Positions 18,603 to 27,170 of a stretch of DNA of 64,000 nt are shown in pieces; positions within the stretch are counted from its first letter, which is position 1, and every line of letters starts with the position of its first letter. The notes below the pieces were generated by a model. It did no database searches, was not told the DNA's origin, and saw nothing but the letters and a program-made list of their open reading frames with translations. Origin of the DNA: Enterococcus xiangfangensis (GTDB lineage Bacteria; Bacillota; Bacilli; Lactobacillales; Enterococcaceae); NCBI RefSeq assembly GCF_005405365.1, contig NZ_BJDX01000008.1, positions 1-64,000 on the forward strand. Direction: 5' to 3'. Made by a program: the position numbers and the translations under genes.

Positions 18603-18631
18603 ATATTAATGGTTTTATCATAAATTAGCAA
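18603..18631 (-). promoter_or_regulatory. Candidate promoter of the his operon
   Basis: Minus-strand TTGCTA (18626-18631), 17 bp, TAATAT (18603-18608) predict a leader of about 110 nt. The leader has no T-box motif and no run of His codons. The only small ORF reads MKMRKAFYVVS. Confidence 0.5.
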
Positions 18632-18719
18632 TGGAAATCTGTGAAACAACCCTCTCTTTAACAAATAAAAAATTATCTATGCCGTAGAATTCTTGAAATT
18701 TTCAAAGAAAAACAAGCAA

Positions 18720-18756
18720 TAAAAAAATCTGCAGTACCATTCAGGTTCTGCAGATT
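18720..18756 (-). terminator. Terminator of recO
   Basis: AATCTGCAG/CTGCAGATT stem (18726-18734 with 18748-18756), followed on the minus strand by a T run. It overlaps the recO stop codon. Confidence 0.85.
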
Positions 18757-19534
18757 AGTTTGTATCTTTTGGTTTTAATACATCTTGCCACTCGCTCATC
18801 TGATCAATGAATTTCTTGCTTTTTAACTGCAAGCCAATGTATTCCTCGTACAGTTGATCCAATGTTTGGCGGATCGCTTTTTTTGTCTCGGATTTTAAAT
18901 TGATCGTATTGATATTTTCATATGTCACGCTGTTGAACAAGCGCAGAAAATAAATGGCTCGCGGATCAGCATGATAACGGCGCGGATCTAAGTCCCAATG
19001 CTCTTGGCAAAGAATCCCATTATATTTTGAAGAAAAGTCAAAAGCACCGGTCTTCTTGCCACACACGCCACAAGCCTGCCAGTTCAATGAAACACCAAAT
19101 CGCTGCATGATTTGCACTTCAAAAATATTCATAATCGTCTCGCCGTCAGCCCCCTCGTTCATCCGCTGCAAAGCTTCCCGCGTAAATCCATACAATGCCG
19201 GATCGTAGACATGATCTTCAATTGCGGCATCAGTCAAACCTAAAATATATGAACCGTAAGCATTTAAAAAAATATCTTCTTGTAATTTCCGCAAAGGTTG
19301 GACCTCTTTGGCACTATTTAAGAAAGACAAGCCCTCGGTTTTCATATTTCCGATGAATATCGCTTCTGTGAAGGGCTGAATCGCTGTTTGCAAAGGATGG
19401 TTGGCACGATGGACCCCTTTTGCAAAAAACATCACTTTGCCGGCTGATTCGGTAAAAATTTTGACCAATTTGTCTTTTTCTTTATAATCACGGCTGAATA
19501 AAATGATCCCTTTTGTCTCACCAATCTGTGCCAT
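18755..19534 (-). CDS. recO: DNA repair protein RecO
   Basis: RecO mediates loading of RecA on SSB-coated single strands with RecR and RecF. It has an N-terminal OB fold (residues 1-80), a helical domain and a zinc-knuckle region with CGVCGKK. I chose ATG at 19534 because AGAGGTGAG lies just upstream; the ATG further out would put the RBS inside the gene. The length of 259 residues is normal. It follows era after a terminator. Confidence 0.93.
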   Translation of the reverse strand: MAQIGETKGIILFSRDYKEKDKLVKIFTESAGKVMFFAKGVHRANHPLQTAIQPFTEAIFIGNMKTEGLSFLNSAKEVQPLRKLQEDIFLNAYGSYILGLTDAAIEDHVYDPALYGFTREALQRMNEGADGETIMNIFEVQIMQRFGVSLNWQACGVCGKKTGAFDFSSKYNGILCQEHWDLDPRRYHADPRAIYFLRLFNSVTYENINTINLKSETKKAIRQTLDQLYEEYIGLQLKSKKFIDQMSEWQDVLKPKDTN

Positions 19535-19620
19535 AAACTCACCTCTCGCCATTAATTCTTGCTTTAATTAGTTTGTTCATTCTAAGCCAATTATAAAAAA
19601 CGGTGCAAAGTAGAACGGGT

Positions 19621-19652
19621 GCACAAAAGCTTCACGAGAAGTTCGTGAAGCT
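19621..19652 (-). terminator. Terminator after era
   Basis: AGCTTCACGA (19628-19637) pairs with TCGTGAAGCT (19643-19652). A short T stretch follows on the minus strand. Confidence 0.75.
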
Positions 19653-19657
19653 CTTGT

Positions 19658-20557
19658 TTAATAATCGTCTTTTCGGTAACCGTAATCTTGCAGATACGTT
19701 TGTTTATCTCGCCAGTCTTTTTGGACTTTGACCCATAATTCTAAATAAACTCTGTCTGCTAAAAGCGTCTCGATATCTTTACGAGCTTGTGTCCCGATAT
19801 TTTTCAACATTTTACCGCCCTTGCCGATAATGATGCCTTTTTGGCTCGTCCGTTCAACAATGATAGTCGCTTGGATATGAACTTTGTCATTTTCGTCACG
19901 CTTCATCGACTCAGTCACGACCGCTACAGAATGCGGCACTTCGTCTCTAGTCAAACTCAAAACCTTTTCCCGAATCAATTCAGAAACGATAAAGTATTCT
20001 GGATGATCGGTAATTTGATCATCGGGAAAATATTGCGGACCTTCATCCATTTGGTCAACCAATGTTTCAAGCAGATGCTCGACATTGTTTCCTTCAGTTG
20101 CCGAAATAGGAATGATCTCTTTGAAATCCATGATCGTACGATAGTCATCAATGATCGCCAAAAGCTCATCTGGATGGATCGTATCAATTTTATTGATCAC
20201 TAAGTAAACAGGGACTTCTTGTTTGCTCAACCGCTCCAAAATGAAATCGTCACCGCGGCCGCGTTTTTGGTCTGCGCTGACCATGAAGATGATTCCGTCA
20301 ACTTCTCTAAGTGCACTATAAGCCATCTCAACCATGTAATCGCCTAGACGATGTCTTGGCTTGTGGATACCTGGTGTATCGATAAAGATGATTTGTGCTT
20401 CTGGTATCGTATAAACACCTTGAATTTTATTTCTGGTCGTTTGTGCTTTATCGCTCATAATGGCGATTTTTTGCCCAACAATGCGATTCAACAATGTTGA
20501 TTTACCGACGTTTGGTCGACCAACGATCGCTACAAATCCTGATTTATGTTCTGACAT
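19658..20557 (-). CDS. era: GTPase Era
   Basis: This essential GTPase binds 16S rRNA and acts in 30S assembly. The N-terminal G domain has [12 protein letters not shown] (G1), [10 protein letters not shown] (G3) and NKID (G4). The C-terminal KH domain contains [14 protein letters not shown]. The length of 299 residues is standard. It follows dgkA and ybeY in the usual Firmicute ybeY-dgkA-era order. Confidence 0.97.
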   Translation of the reverse strand: MSEHKSGFVAIVGRPNVGKSTLLNRIVGQKIAIMSDKAQTTRNKIQGVYTIPEAQIIFIDTPGIHKPRHRLGDYMVEMAYSALREVDGIIFMVSADQKRGRGDDFILERLSKQEVPVYLVINKIDTIHPDELLAIIDDYRTIMDFKEIIPISATEGNNVEHLLETLVDQMDEGPQYFPDDQITDHPEYFIVSELIREKVLSLTRDEVPHSVAVVTESMKRDENDKVHIQATIIVERTSQKGIIIGKGGKMLKNIGTQARKDIETLLADRVYLELWVKVQKDWRDKQTYLQDYGYRKDDY

Positions 20558-20611
20558 AGTCCATTCCTTCCTGATAGCAACTAACTGCTATTTTGAGTCT
20601 GCTGACTTTGA

Positions 20612-21007
20612 CTAAAGAAAGAGCTCAATAATTTTTGGTAAAAAGATAATGACGCCGACAATCACGGCAAACGCCGAAGTGACTAAGACCGCTCCGGCAG
20701 CCATATCTTTGATTTTTTTTCCGATTGGATGAAAATGGTGATCCGTCACCATATCCACGACATTTTCAAATACAGTGTTGATGATTTCTACAATCCAAAC
20801 TAGAAAGACCGCTAAAAAGATCCACAGCCATTCAAGTACAGAAACACCTAACAAGAACGCGACAAGAATCGCCATCAGACCAAAGACCACGTGCGCACGC
20901 ATATTGCGTTCTTCTTGAAAAACGGTTTTGATTCCTTGGATCGAAAATTCTAAAGACGTGACGAAATGTTTATTTTTCCCCGTTTTATCTTTTAAGTCCA
21001 TAGGCAT
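20612..21007 (-). CDS. dgkA: Undecaprenol / diacylglycerol kinase
   Basis: The 131-residue integral membrane kinase of the DgkA family uses undecaprenol as main substrate in Gram-positives. Three membrane segments and the catalytic motif WIVEIINTVFENVVDMVTD are visible. The N-terminus overlaps the end of ybeY. The start may be ATG 21007 or the in-frame ATG at 21001. Neither has a strong RBS, so coupling to ybeY is likely. Confidence 0.93.
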   Translation of the reverse strand: MPMDLKDKTGKNKHFVTSLEFSIQGIKTVFQEERNMRAHVVFGLMAILVAFLLGVSVLEWLWIFLAVFLVWIVEIINTVFENVVDMVTDHHFHPIGKKIKDMAAGAVLVTSAFAVIVGVIIFLPKIIELFL

Positions 21008-21458
21008 CTAATATCTCTTTCTGTAGACCGAACATCTCTTTTTCATCCTCAGCTGTCATATGGTCATACCCATTGATATGCAAAAAACCATGGACAGCTA
21101 GAAACCCTAATTCACGATCAAAACTATGCCCATACTCTGCAGCTTGTTCCTGAGCACGCTCTGTAGAGATCATAATATCACCAAGATTGCGCGGCATCGG
21201 ATCTTCTTCATCCATAATGATCGGAACTTCATCTTCCCCTTCTTCTTCTAAGGCAAAACTGATGACATCTGTTGGTGCATCTTTTCCACGATAATCGCGA
21301 TTGATAACTTGAATCGCTGCATTATCCATAAATGTCACTGACATCTCCGTATCTTCCGGCAGTTTCAAATAATCCGCCGCAAATTGTAAGACACCATCGA
21401 TCTCTTGGATCTTTTCATTCGAGACTTGCTCGGTTTCATCAATAAAGGTAATATCCAT
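20985..21458 (-). CDS. ybeY: Endoribonuclease YbeY (16S rRNA maturation)
   Basis: This single-strand-specific metalloendoribonuclease is required for 16S rRNA 3' processing and ribosome quality control. The zinc-binding signature HGFLHINGYDH lies at about residues 123-133. At 157 residues it is of family length. The start codon abuts the pgpH stop, giving one operon phoH-pgpH-ybeY-dgkA-era. Confidence 0.96.
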   Translation of the reverse strand: MDITFIDETEQVSNEKIQEIDGVLQFAADYLKLPEDTEMSVTFMDNAAIQVINRDYRGKDAPTDVISFALEEEGEDEVPIIMDEEDPMPRNLGDIMISTERAQEQAAEYGHSFDRELGFLAVHGFLHINGYDHMTAEDEKEMFGLQKEILDAYGLKR

Positions 21459-23662
21459 TACTCTTCCCCTTTTTTCTCTTGCTCTTCTTTCATTTTCTCT
21501 GCCTCTGATTGCATTCTTGGATACTTGATCCGAGAATGGAAGGTCGAGCTTAATCCGCTGATTAATGATTTCTCAACGATACGAATCTCTTTTAAGGTCA
21601 ACCCAGAATCATCTAATTGACCATCATTGATCCGTTCTTCAATCAATTTATGGACAAAATCAGTGATCTTATCAATCGACGGATGATCCATTGCTCGAAC
21701 TGCGGCTTCACAACTATCAGCGATATTCACAACTCCAGCTTCTCGCGTCTGCGGCTTAGGTCCTGGATAACGGAACTCTGCTTCTGTCGTTTCAGGATTG
21801 CGTTCTTTTGCTTTGAAGTAGAAAAATTTCATTAACGTCGTACCGTGATGTTGATAGCAAATATCGATGACCATTTGCGGCATCTTATATTCTTGCAAAA
21901 TTTTGGCCCCTTCGATGACATGACCAAAAATAATTTGTTTGCTGTCTTCTGGCAGTAAGAAATTATGTGGATTTTCTGCACCTGTTGGCAGATTTTCAAC
22001 AAAGAAATTCGCGTGACGGATCTTGCCGATATCATGATAATAACAGGCCACTCGGGTCAGCAACGAACGTCCGCCGATCTCTGCTACCGCATTTGCACTC
22101 AAATTTGCTACCATCATTGAGTGATGGTACGTTCCAGGAGCTTTTTCTAACAGTTCTTTTAACAGCGGATGATTGGGATTACTCAATTCATTCAATGTAA
22201 TCACACTGCTGTCGGTCACTAAAATTTCAATGTACGGCTGCAATCCCATCCCCATAATAAAAGATAAGATGCTGGCAGCAAAGGCGCCTAATAGTAATCC
22301 CCAAGTTTGCGAATCAGTAAAAGACATGCCTTGATAAATACTCAAAATGATCGACCAAATCAATGGGAACGCCACGATCCAAAGCATCGCTTGTTTCAGC
22401 TGATCAGCTAATCGTTTTTGTTTCACCATGACTGCTAATGTACCTGAAAACAGATAGGTCATCAAAATCACTGGCAGCATATTCGTTCCAATCACATTGT
22501 AATAAATGAACAACGCGAAAACTGTTTGAAAAACAGCCGATAGCGCACCTGCTCGTCGATTGACAAAGACTGTCAAGATCAACGGCATAAACGCGGCTGG
22601 GAAGAACAGCGCCAAATTATTGGAGCTGCTGCCTTGAAAACTTTGAAGGGTCTTCATAATAACAACGCCGATCACCATCGTTGCGCTGTAAAATAAAATA
22701 AAACGCACACGCTGAAATTCGACTTCAAATTGTCGACTATAAAACCATAGCAATACTCCTTGCAAAATCGCTGCCAGAATCATTGCGATCAATGGAAAAA
22801 CAGACGTACTTGAGCTGGTCAAGCCTAGCAGTTTCAACTTGTTGATCGAATTAGCGTCGATTTGACTGCCTTCTCGCACGATGACTTCTCCTTGATAAAT
22901 CATCACTGGCTGAACTGAGTCGCTAGCTTGTTCTTTTAATTCATCCGTCCGTTTTTGATTCAAGGAGTCATTGATCACGATTCCCTCTTCTAATAAGTAA
23001 CGAATGACTTGACTAGACGCATCTGACAAACCTAAACTTTGGATCTTATCGATGGCTTGCTGTTTGTATTCAGCAAGATCGCTTTGACGGATCCGTTTGG
23101 TCATTTGTTCGTCTAAAAGACTCAAACTTTCTGTTCCAACTTTAGTCAAATCAGCGGAACTCAGCTGGACGACTGCTTGATAAAATTCTTCCGGCAACTG
23201 TTGATAAAAAGTAACCGTGTCTTGGTCCAGACCTTCGAAATTCTTTTTGACTGCGGCTACTCGCTCATCTACTGTCGGCTGAGGAATCTTTTCACCTTCT
23301 TTAGCTTGCGAGACTTTGCTTTGATAATTTTTATCCAGTTCACTATTGGCCTTTTGGATCAAAGTAATCAATTGACTGATCCGATCATGCTGTGTATTAG
23401 CTAACTCCGCCTGATACGTATATTCAGGTGTGACTGCTTCGGCGGCAAGCTGACGTTTTTGATTTGTTTCGTCTTTATTTTCGATCGTCTTATTAGCACG
23501 AATGCTTTCTGTGGCAACTTGACCTTCTTGATAGTCTACACTTTTTTGAATCACACTAGTAAGCATCGTCAAAACTAAGATAAGCGAAAAGACGCCTAGA
23601 ATGATTACTATAAATTTTGAACCTAACTTCTTCAGCAAGTTATTGATGGGTTGATTTAACAT
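21458..23662 (-). CDS. pgpH: 7TM-HD cyclic di-AMP phosphodiesterase PgpH
   Basis: The membrane-bound enzyme hydrolyses c-di-AMP. Order of domains in 734 residues: TM1 (about 18-40), extracellular 7TMR-HDED domain (about 50-280), seven membrane helices (about 285-480) and a cytoplasmic HD domain. The HD residues are in YHHSMMVANL, CYYHDIGKI, GHVIEGAKI and CYQHHGTTL. It lies between phoH and ybeY with 15-bp and zero spacing. Confidence 0.95.
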   Translation of the reverse strand: MLNQPINNLLKKLGSKFIVIILGVFSLILVLTMLTSVIQKSVDYQEGQVATESIRANKTIENKDETNQKRQLAAEAVTPEYTYQAELANTQHDRISQLITLIQKANSELDKNYQSKVSQAKEGEKIPQPTVDERVAAVKKNFEGLDQDTVTFYQQLPEEFYQAVVQLSSADLTKVGTESLSLLDEQMTKRIRQSDLAEYKQQAIDKIQSLGLSDASSQVIRYLLEEGIVINDSLNQKRTDELKEQASDSVQPVMIYQGEVIVREGSQIDANSINKLKLLGLTSSSTSVFPLIAMILAAILQGVLLWFYSRQFEVEFQRVRFILFYSATMVIGVVIMKTLQSFQGSSSNNLALFFPAAFMPLILTVFVNRRAGALSAVFQTVFALFIYYNVIGTNMLPVILMTYLFSGTLAVMVKQKRLADQLKQAMLWIVAFPLIWSIILSIYQGMSFTDSQTWGLLLGAFAASILSFIMGMGLQPYIEILVTDSSVITLNELSNPNHPLLKELLEKAPGTYHHSMMVANLSANAVAEIGGRSLLTRVACYYHDIGKIRHANFFVENLPTGAENPHNFLLPEDSKQIIFGHVIEGAKILQEYKMPQMVIDICYQHHGTTLMKFFYFKAKERNPETTEAEFRYPGPKPQTREAGVVNIADSCEAAVRAMDHPSIDKITDFVHKLIEERINDGQLDDSGLTLKEIRIVEKSLISGLSSTFHSRIKYPRMQSEAEKMKEEQEKKGEE

Positions 23663-23677
23663 TCAATTCCCTCCTGA

Positions 23678-24661
23678 CTACTTCTCTTGGCGTCGTAGGT
23701 TCTCTTGCTCGTACGCTTCGATAATTTCTGCAACGACGGGGTGTCTAACTACGTCCCCTGCTTCAAAGTTTACAAAGCGGATTTTTTTGATTCCTTTTAA
23801 CGTTCGCTCAGCGTGAATCAATCCGCTGACTTGTCCTTTCGGCAAATCCACTTGAGAAGTATCGCCATTGACGATCATCTTAGAATTAAATCCAAGGCGC
23901 GTCAAAAACATCTTCATTTGCGAGATTGTCGTATTTTGAGCTTCATCCAAAATGACAAAAGCATCATCCAACGTCCGACCGCGCATATAAGCTAAAGGTG
24001 CAATCTCAATAACTCCACGTTCTAATAAACGATTTGTATGTTCCATCCCAAAAATTTGATGCAGTGCATCATACATTGGACGCAAATACGGATCGACTTT
24101 TTCCTTGAGATCTCCCGGCAAGAAACCTAAACTTTCGCCGGCTTCAACAGCTGGACGCGTCAAAATGATCCGCTGAACCTCGCCTTTTTTCAACGCGGCG
24201 ATTGCCATGACGATCGCTAAATACGTTTTCCCAGTACCAGCAGGACCAACTCCGAAAACGACATCCGACTTGCGAATCGCTGCGATGTAGCGGCTCTGTC
24301 CGATATTTTTAGGCCGGATTGGTTTTCCATTGCGATCTTTTAGTAATTCTTCTTCATAGATCATGATAAATTCATCTAAGTGATTTTCACGTCCCAAACG
24401 CAAGGCCGTCATGATATCGGGCGTTGCGATCTTGATTCCGCGATCGATCAAAACTTGCAGCGTTCGGATAATATTCGCCACTAACTGCGTTTCTTCTTTT
24501 GGTCCGATGATTTGGATCATTTCACCACGAGTATTGATCGTAGTTTCAGTATTGTCTTCTAAAAATTTTATATGTTTATCATGGGTACCTAAAAGCATAC
24601 TGATGTCATCTTTTCCATCAAGCTTTATTTCTAACGACTCAAAATCGTTGCTATTCAACAA
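23678..24661 (-). CDS. phoH: PhoH-family ATPase
   Basis: The 327-residue cytoplasmic ATPase of the PhoH/YbeZ type often pairs with YbeY in RNA metabolism. Walker A is GPAGTGKTYLA, Walker B is FVILDEAQN, and an N-terminal KH-like region comes before. It starts with TTG (24661 or the next codon, also TTG) behind AAGGGATG; the ATG inside that RBS is out of frame. It is first in the phoH-pgpH-ybeY-dgkA-era unit. Confidence 0.93.
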   Translation of the reverse strand: MLNSNDFESLEIKLDGKDDISMLLGTHDKHIKFLEDNTETTINTRGEMIQIIGPKEETQLVANIIRTLQVLIDRGIKIATPDIMTALRLGRENHLDEFIMIYEEELLKDRNGKPIRPKNIGQSRYIAAIRKSDVVFGVGPAGTGKTYLAIVMAIAALKKGEVQRIILTRPAVEAGESLGFLPGDLKEKVDPYLRPMYDALHQIFGMEHTNRLLERGVIEIAPLAYMRGRTLDDAFVILDEAQNTTISQMKMFLTRLGFNSKMIVNGDTSQVDLPKGQVSGLIHAERTLKGIKKIRFVNFEAGDVVRHPVVAEIIEAYEQENLRRQEK

Positions 24662-24982
24662 GCGTTCATCCCTTCGTAAATCATTCCATCTTATAATACC
24701 ACACTCTAAATAAAAGCAAAATTGTCTAAACTTTCATAAAAAGTTGGAAGAAACAGCAGGATACTGACGTGTTCTGTCTTTTCTAACGTTCTATCAATTG
24801 TAGATTTGTTTTTCTAACATCAAAGCACAGCGATTTTTGCTAGATCGATACGAGCTGCTTTTTGTATTCAGACTTTGCTTTCTAAGTTTTATAAATAAAC
24901 TAGCCTGTAGCTCCATTTTTTTGCTAAACTATGTATTTCGCAAAAAAAGCCGAGAGAAAATTCTCTCGACTTTCATTACTAC
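24662..24982. other. Intergenic region between phoH and yqeY
   Basis: This A+T-rich 321-bp gap holds a -10-like TATTAT for phoH (24693-24698, minus strand) and the yqeY terminator at its low-number end from phoH's point of view (24941-24971). I see no coding ORF, tRNA or conserved RNA in it. Confidence 0.5.
24941..24971 (-). terminator. Terminator of yqeY
   Basis: AGCCGAGAGAA/TTCTCTCGACT stem (24948-24971), with a T run on the minus strand (24942-24948). Confidence 0.85.
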
Positions 24983-25429
24983 TTAATTGTTTAGAAGCTC
25001 TTTGACGATTGCATTGACTTGATTGCCATCGGCTTTGCCTTTGACTTTCGGCATCACTGCTCCCATTACTTTACCAAATTCTTTTGGCGAAGCGGCTCCT
25101 GTTTTTGTAATTGCTTCTGTAACGATTGCGCGGATCTCTTCTTCGGAAAGTTGAGCCGGCAAATATTTTTCAACAACTACGATTTCCTTTTTGACTTTAT
25201 CAGCCAAATCGGCGCGATCAGCTTTTTCAAACTCAGTTAAAGAATCTCGACGTTGTTTCATCTCACGAGATAAGACAGTCAATTCTTCTTCCTCATTTAA
25301 ATCCTGACCTTTTTTTATTTGCTCATTTTGAATCGAAGCTTTCAGCATCCGGATCACTTGCAAAGTCTCTTTGTCTTTTGCTCGCATCGCTTGCTTCATG
25401 TCTTCATTCAAGGTAGTAAGTAGTGACAT
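24983..25429 (-). CDS. yqeY: YqeY/GatB-like domain protein
   Basis: The 148-residue protein of the YqeY family is related to the C-terminal tRNA-binding domain of GatB. It has conserved [20 protein letters not shown]-like [13 protein letters not shown] and [18 protein letters not shown]. Its precise role is unknown; it usually lies next to rpsU, as here (20 bp away). It is probably co-transcribed with rpsU. Confidence 0.9.
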   Translation of the reverse strand: MSLLTTLNEDMKQAMRAKDKETLQVIRMLKASIQNEQIKKGQDLNEEEELTVLSREMKQRRDSLTEFEKADRADLADKVKKEIVVVEKYLPAQLSEEEIRAIVTEAITKTGAASPKEFGKVMGAVMPKVKGKADGNQVNAIVKELLNN

Positions 25430-25449
25430 CGAATCACTCCGTTCACAGA

Positions 25450-25626
25450 CTAGAATTTCTTACGTTTTCTAGCTGCTTCTGATTTTTTCTTACGTTTCAC
25501 ACTTGGTTTTTCATAAAATTCACGTTTGCGAGATTCTTGTAGAGTCCCTGCTTTTGAAACGGAACGTTTGAAGCGACGAAGAGCATCGTCAAGAGATTCA
25601 TTTTTACGAACCACTGTTTTTGACAT
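25450..25626 (-). CDS. rpsU: 30S ribosomal protein S21
   Basis: This 58-residue protein ([20 protein letters not shown] at the N-terminus, a Lys/Arg-rich end [13 protein letters not shown]) is a clear S21 of the small ribosomal subunit. The start ATG (25624-25626) is preceded by a GGAGGGAGGG-like RBS. It ends with TAG at 25450-25452. The order rpsU-yqeY is common in Firmicutes. Confidence 0.97.
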   Translation of the reverse strand: MSKTVVRKNESLDDALRRFKRSVSKAGTLQESRKREFYEKPSVKRKKKSEAARKRKKF

Positions 25627-25763
25627 ATAAATTCCCTCCCTCCGGGCTTGAAATGTAACCGTTTTTGTTATTGAAAGATACTCTCAATAAACAAGACCGT
25701 CCATAAGTCATTATAGCTAATGGGCTATTTTGAGTCAAGGTCTGAAGAATTTTAATTATTAAT

Positions 25764-26201
25764 TTATTCATTAATTTTTTGACACTTCGCACATCGCCCA
25801 TATAACTCGAAGCGATGACCTTCAATCTCGCAATCATCCAGCTGTTCTTCAAAGAAATTCATTGGGCACATATGGATCTCCTTTGTCATTCCACAGACTG
25901 TACAAATAAAATGATGGTGATGCTCAAAATTTTCACTGCAGCTGAAACGAAATTTCATCTCTCCTTGCAATTCGGTATCTTCAATCAAACCGATTTCGCA
26001 AAATTCCCTTAAATTGCGATAGACGGTATCGTAACTTAATCCGGGAAATTGTCCATTCAAATAATCATAAACTTCGCGGGCAGCAACGTAACGATTGCAT
26101 TTGATTAAATAATCCAACAGTGTCTCACGTTTTTTTGTATACTTAAAGCCGTTTTCTTTTACTTTTGCGATAGCTTTTTCTAATAACGTTGTCTGGGTCA
26201 T
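25764..26201 (-). CDS. zur: Fur-family zinc-responsive repressor Zur
   Basis: The 145-residue metalloregulator has an N-terminal winged helix (ENGFKYTKKRE, YPGLS-type SYDTVYRNLREF) and a dimerisation domain with HHHHFICTVCG, CPMNF and GRCAKCQ. The two CxxC pairs form the structural zinc site. From memory it matches B. subtilis Zur better than Fur or PerR, especially ENGYKYTNKRE and the HHHHFIC..CGKTKEI..CPM stretch. I chose ATG at 26201 because GAGG sits 6 nt upstream; the frame remains open to 26330 without an RBS. A Zur-box-like sequence lies 17-36 bp upstream, suggesting autoregulation. Confidence 0.85.
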   Translation of the reverse strand: MTQTTLLEKAIAKVKENGFKYTKKRETLLDYLIKCNRYVAAREVYDYLNGQFPGLSYDTVYRNLREFCEIGLIEDTELQGEMKFRFSCSENFEHHHHFICTVCGMTKEIHMCPMNFFEEQLDDCEIEGHRFELYGRCAKCQKINE

Positions 26202-26217
26202 CGTATTCCTCATTTCA

Positions 26218-26237
26218 AAGTGTAATGATTCCGAATA
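26218..26237. promoter_or_regulatory. Candidate Zur operator between zur and the second DUF299 gene
   Basis: The sequence TGTAATGATTCCGAAT (26221-26236) matches most positions of the Firmicute Zur box as I remember it (CGTAATNATTACGATT). It lies between the divergent genes. Confidence 0.5.
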
Positions 26238-26247
26238 AACTGTATGG

Positions 26248-26253
26248 TATAAT
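26248..26253 (+). promoter_or_regulatory. -10 element of the second DUF299 gene
   Basis: TATAAT lies 34 bp before the ATG. The -35 position falls inside the candidate Zur box and is weak (ATGATT). Confidence 0.5.
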
Positions 26254-26286
26254 AAATTATCACTGATTGCAAGGGAGATTTTCTTT

Positions 26287-27141
26287 ATGGATAGCGAAAA
26301 ACAAAACGAAGTAGTCACTATTTTTATCATCTCCGATTCTGCAGGAGAAACTGCTTCAAAATTAGCTCAAGCTTCGATGGCGCAGTATCCAACTGTGGAA
26401 TTTTGTCTCTTCCGGCGGACCTTTGTGCACACGGAAGAATTATTAATGAAAGCGTTGAATGACGCCAAAGCCGAAAACGGCATGATCATCTATACATTGA
26501 TTGATCCTGATCTAGCTAAAATTGCTAAAGATTTTTCGGATAATGAGGATTTGTTTACAATGGATTTGTTAAATCCTGTTGTTAGTGAAATCGGAAAACG
26601 AGCCCAGCTTGAACCGACCGGCGAACGCGGAGCATTGCACCACTTGAACGAAAATTATTTCAAACGCATCAAGGCGATGGAATTTGCAGTCAAATATGAC
26701 GATGGAAAAGATCCACGTGGTTTTTTAGAAGCCGACGTTGTCTTATTGGGTGTTTCCAGAACGTCCAAAACACCTTTGAGTCTGTACTTAGCCAACAAAA
26801 ATTTAAAAGTTGCCAACTTGCCTTTGATCCCTCAAGCGCATATCCCGAAACAATTGTTTGAGATTGATCCCAAAAAAATCGTCGGTTTAACCAATGACCC
26901 TGAAGTTTTAATCGGTATTCGTAAAGAACGGATGCGTGCTTACGGTTTAAATCCCGAAACAGCATATTCAGATCGAGAAAAAATTCAAGCGGAACTAAAA
27001 TTTGCCCATGAGCTCTATCATAAATTAGGTTGTGAGATCATCAACGTAGCAACTCTTTCTATTGAAGAAACAGCGGCGATGATCATGAGTGCGTTAGACT
27101 TAGAAGACCATAGTTATTACTTTATGGAAGAAGAAAGCTGA
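26287..27141 (+). CDS. DUF299 kinase/pyrophosphorylase (PEP synthase/PPDK regulatory protein), copy 2
   Basis: The 284-residue paralogue of the protein at 2574-3386 shares ISDSAGET near the N-terminus, AVKYDDGKDPRGFLEAD and GVSRTSKTPLSLYLANKNLK. All family hallmarks are intact, so it should be an active ADP-dependent kinase and pyrophosphorylase. The first third differs clearly from copy 1, which suggests a different protein target. It is divergent from zur, has RBS AAGGGAG, and shares a terminator with metA. No target dikinase lies nearby. Confidence 0.83.
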   Translation: MDSEKQNEVVTIFIISDSAGETASKLAQASMAQYPTVEFCLFRRTFVHTEELLMKALNDAKAENGMIIYTLIDPDLAKIAKDFSDNEDLFTMDLLNPVVSEIGKRAQLEPTGERGALHHLNENYFKRIKAMEFAVKYDDGKDPRGFLEADVVLLGVSRTSKTPLSLYLANKNLKVANLPLIPQAHIPKQLFEIDPKKIVGLTNDPEVLIGIRKERMRAYGLNPETAYSDREKIQAELKFAHELYHKLGCEIINVATLSIEETAAMIMSALDLEDHSYYFMEEES

Positions 27142-27170
27142 GATCAGATTGATCTCAGCTTTCTTTCTTT
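27133..27170. terminator. Bidirectional terminator between the DUF299 gene and metA
   Basis: GAAAGCTGAGATC (27133-27145) and GATCTCAGCTTTC (27151-27163) pair. The stem contains the stop codon of the plus-strand gene and the end of metA. TTTCTTTCTTTTT follows. Confidence 0.88.
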
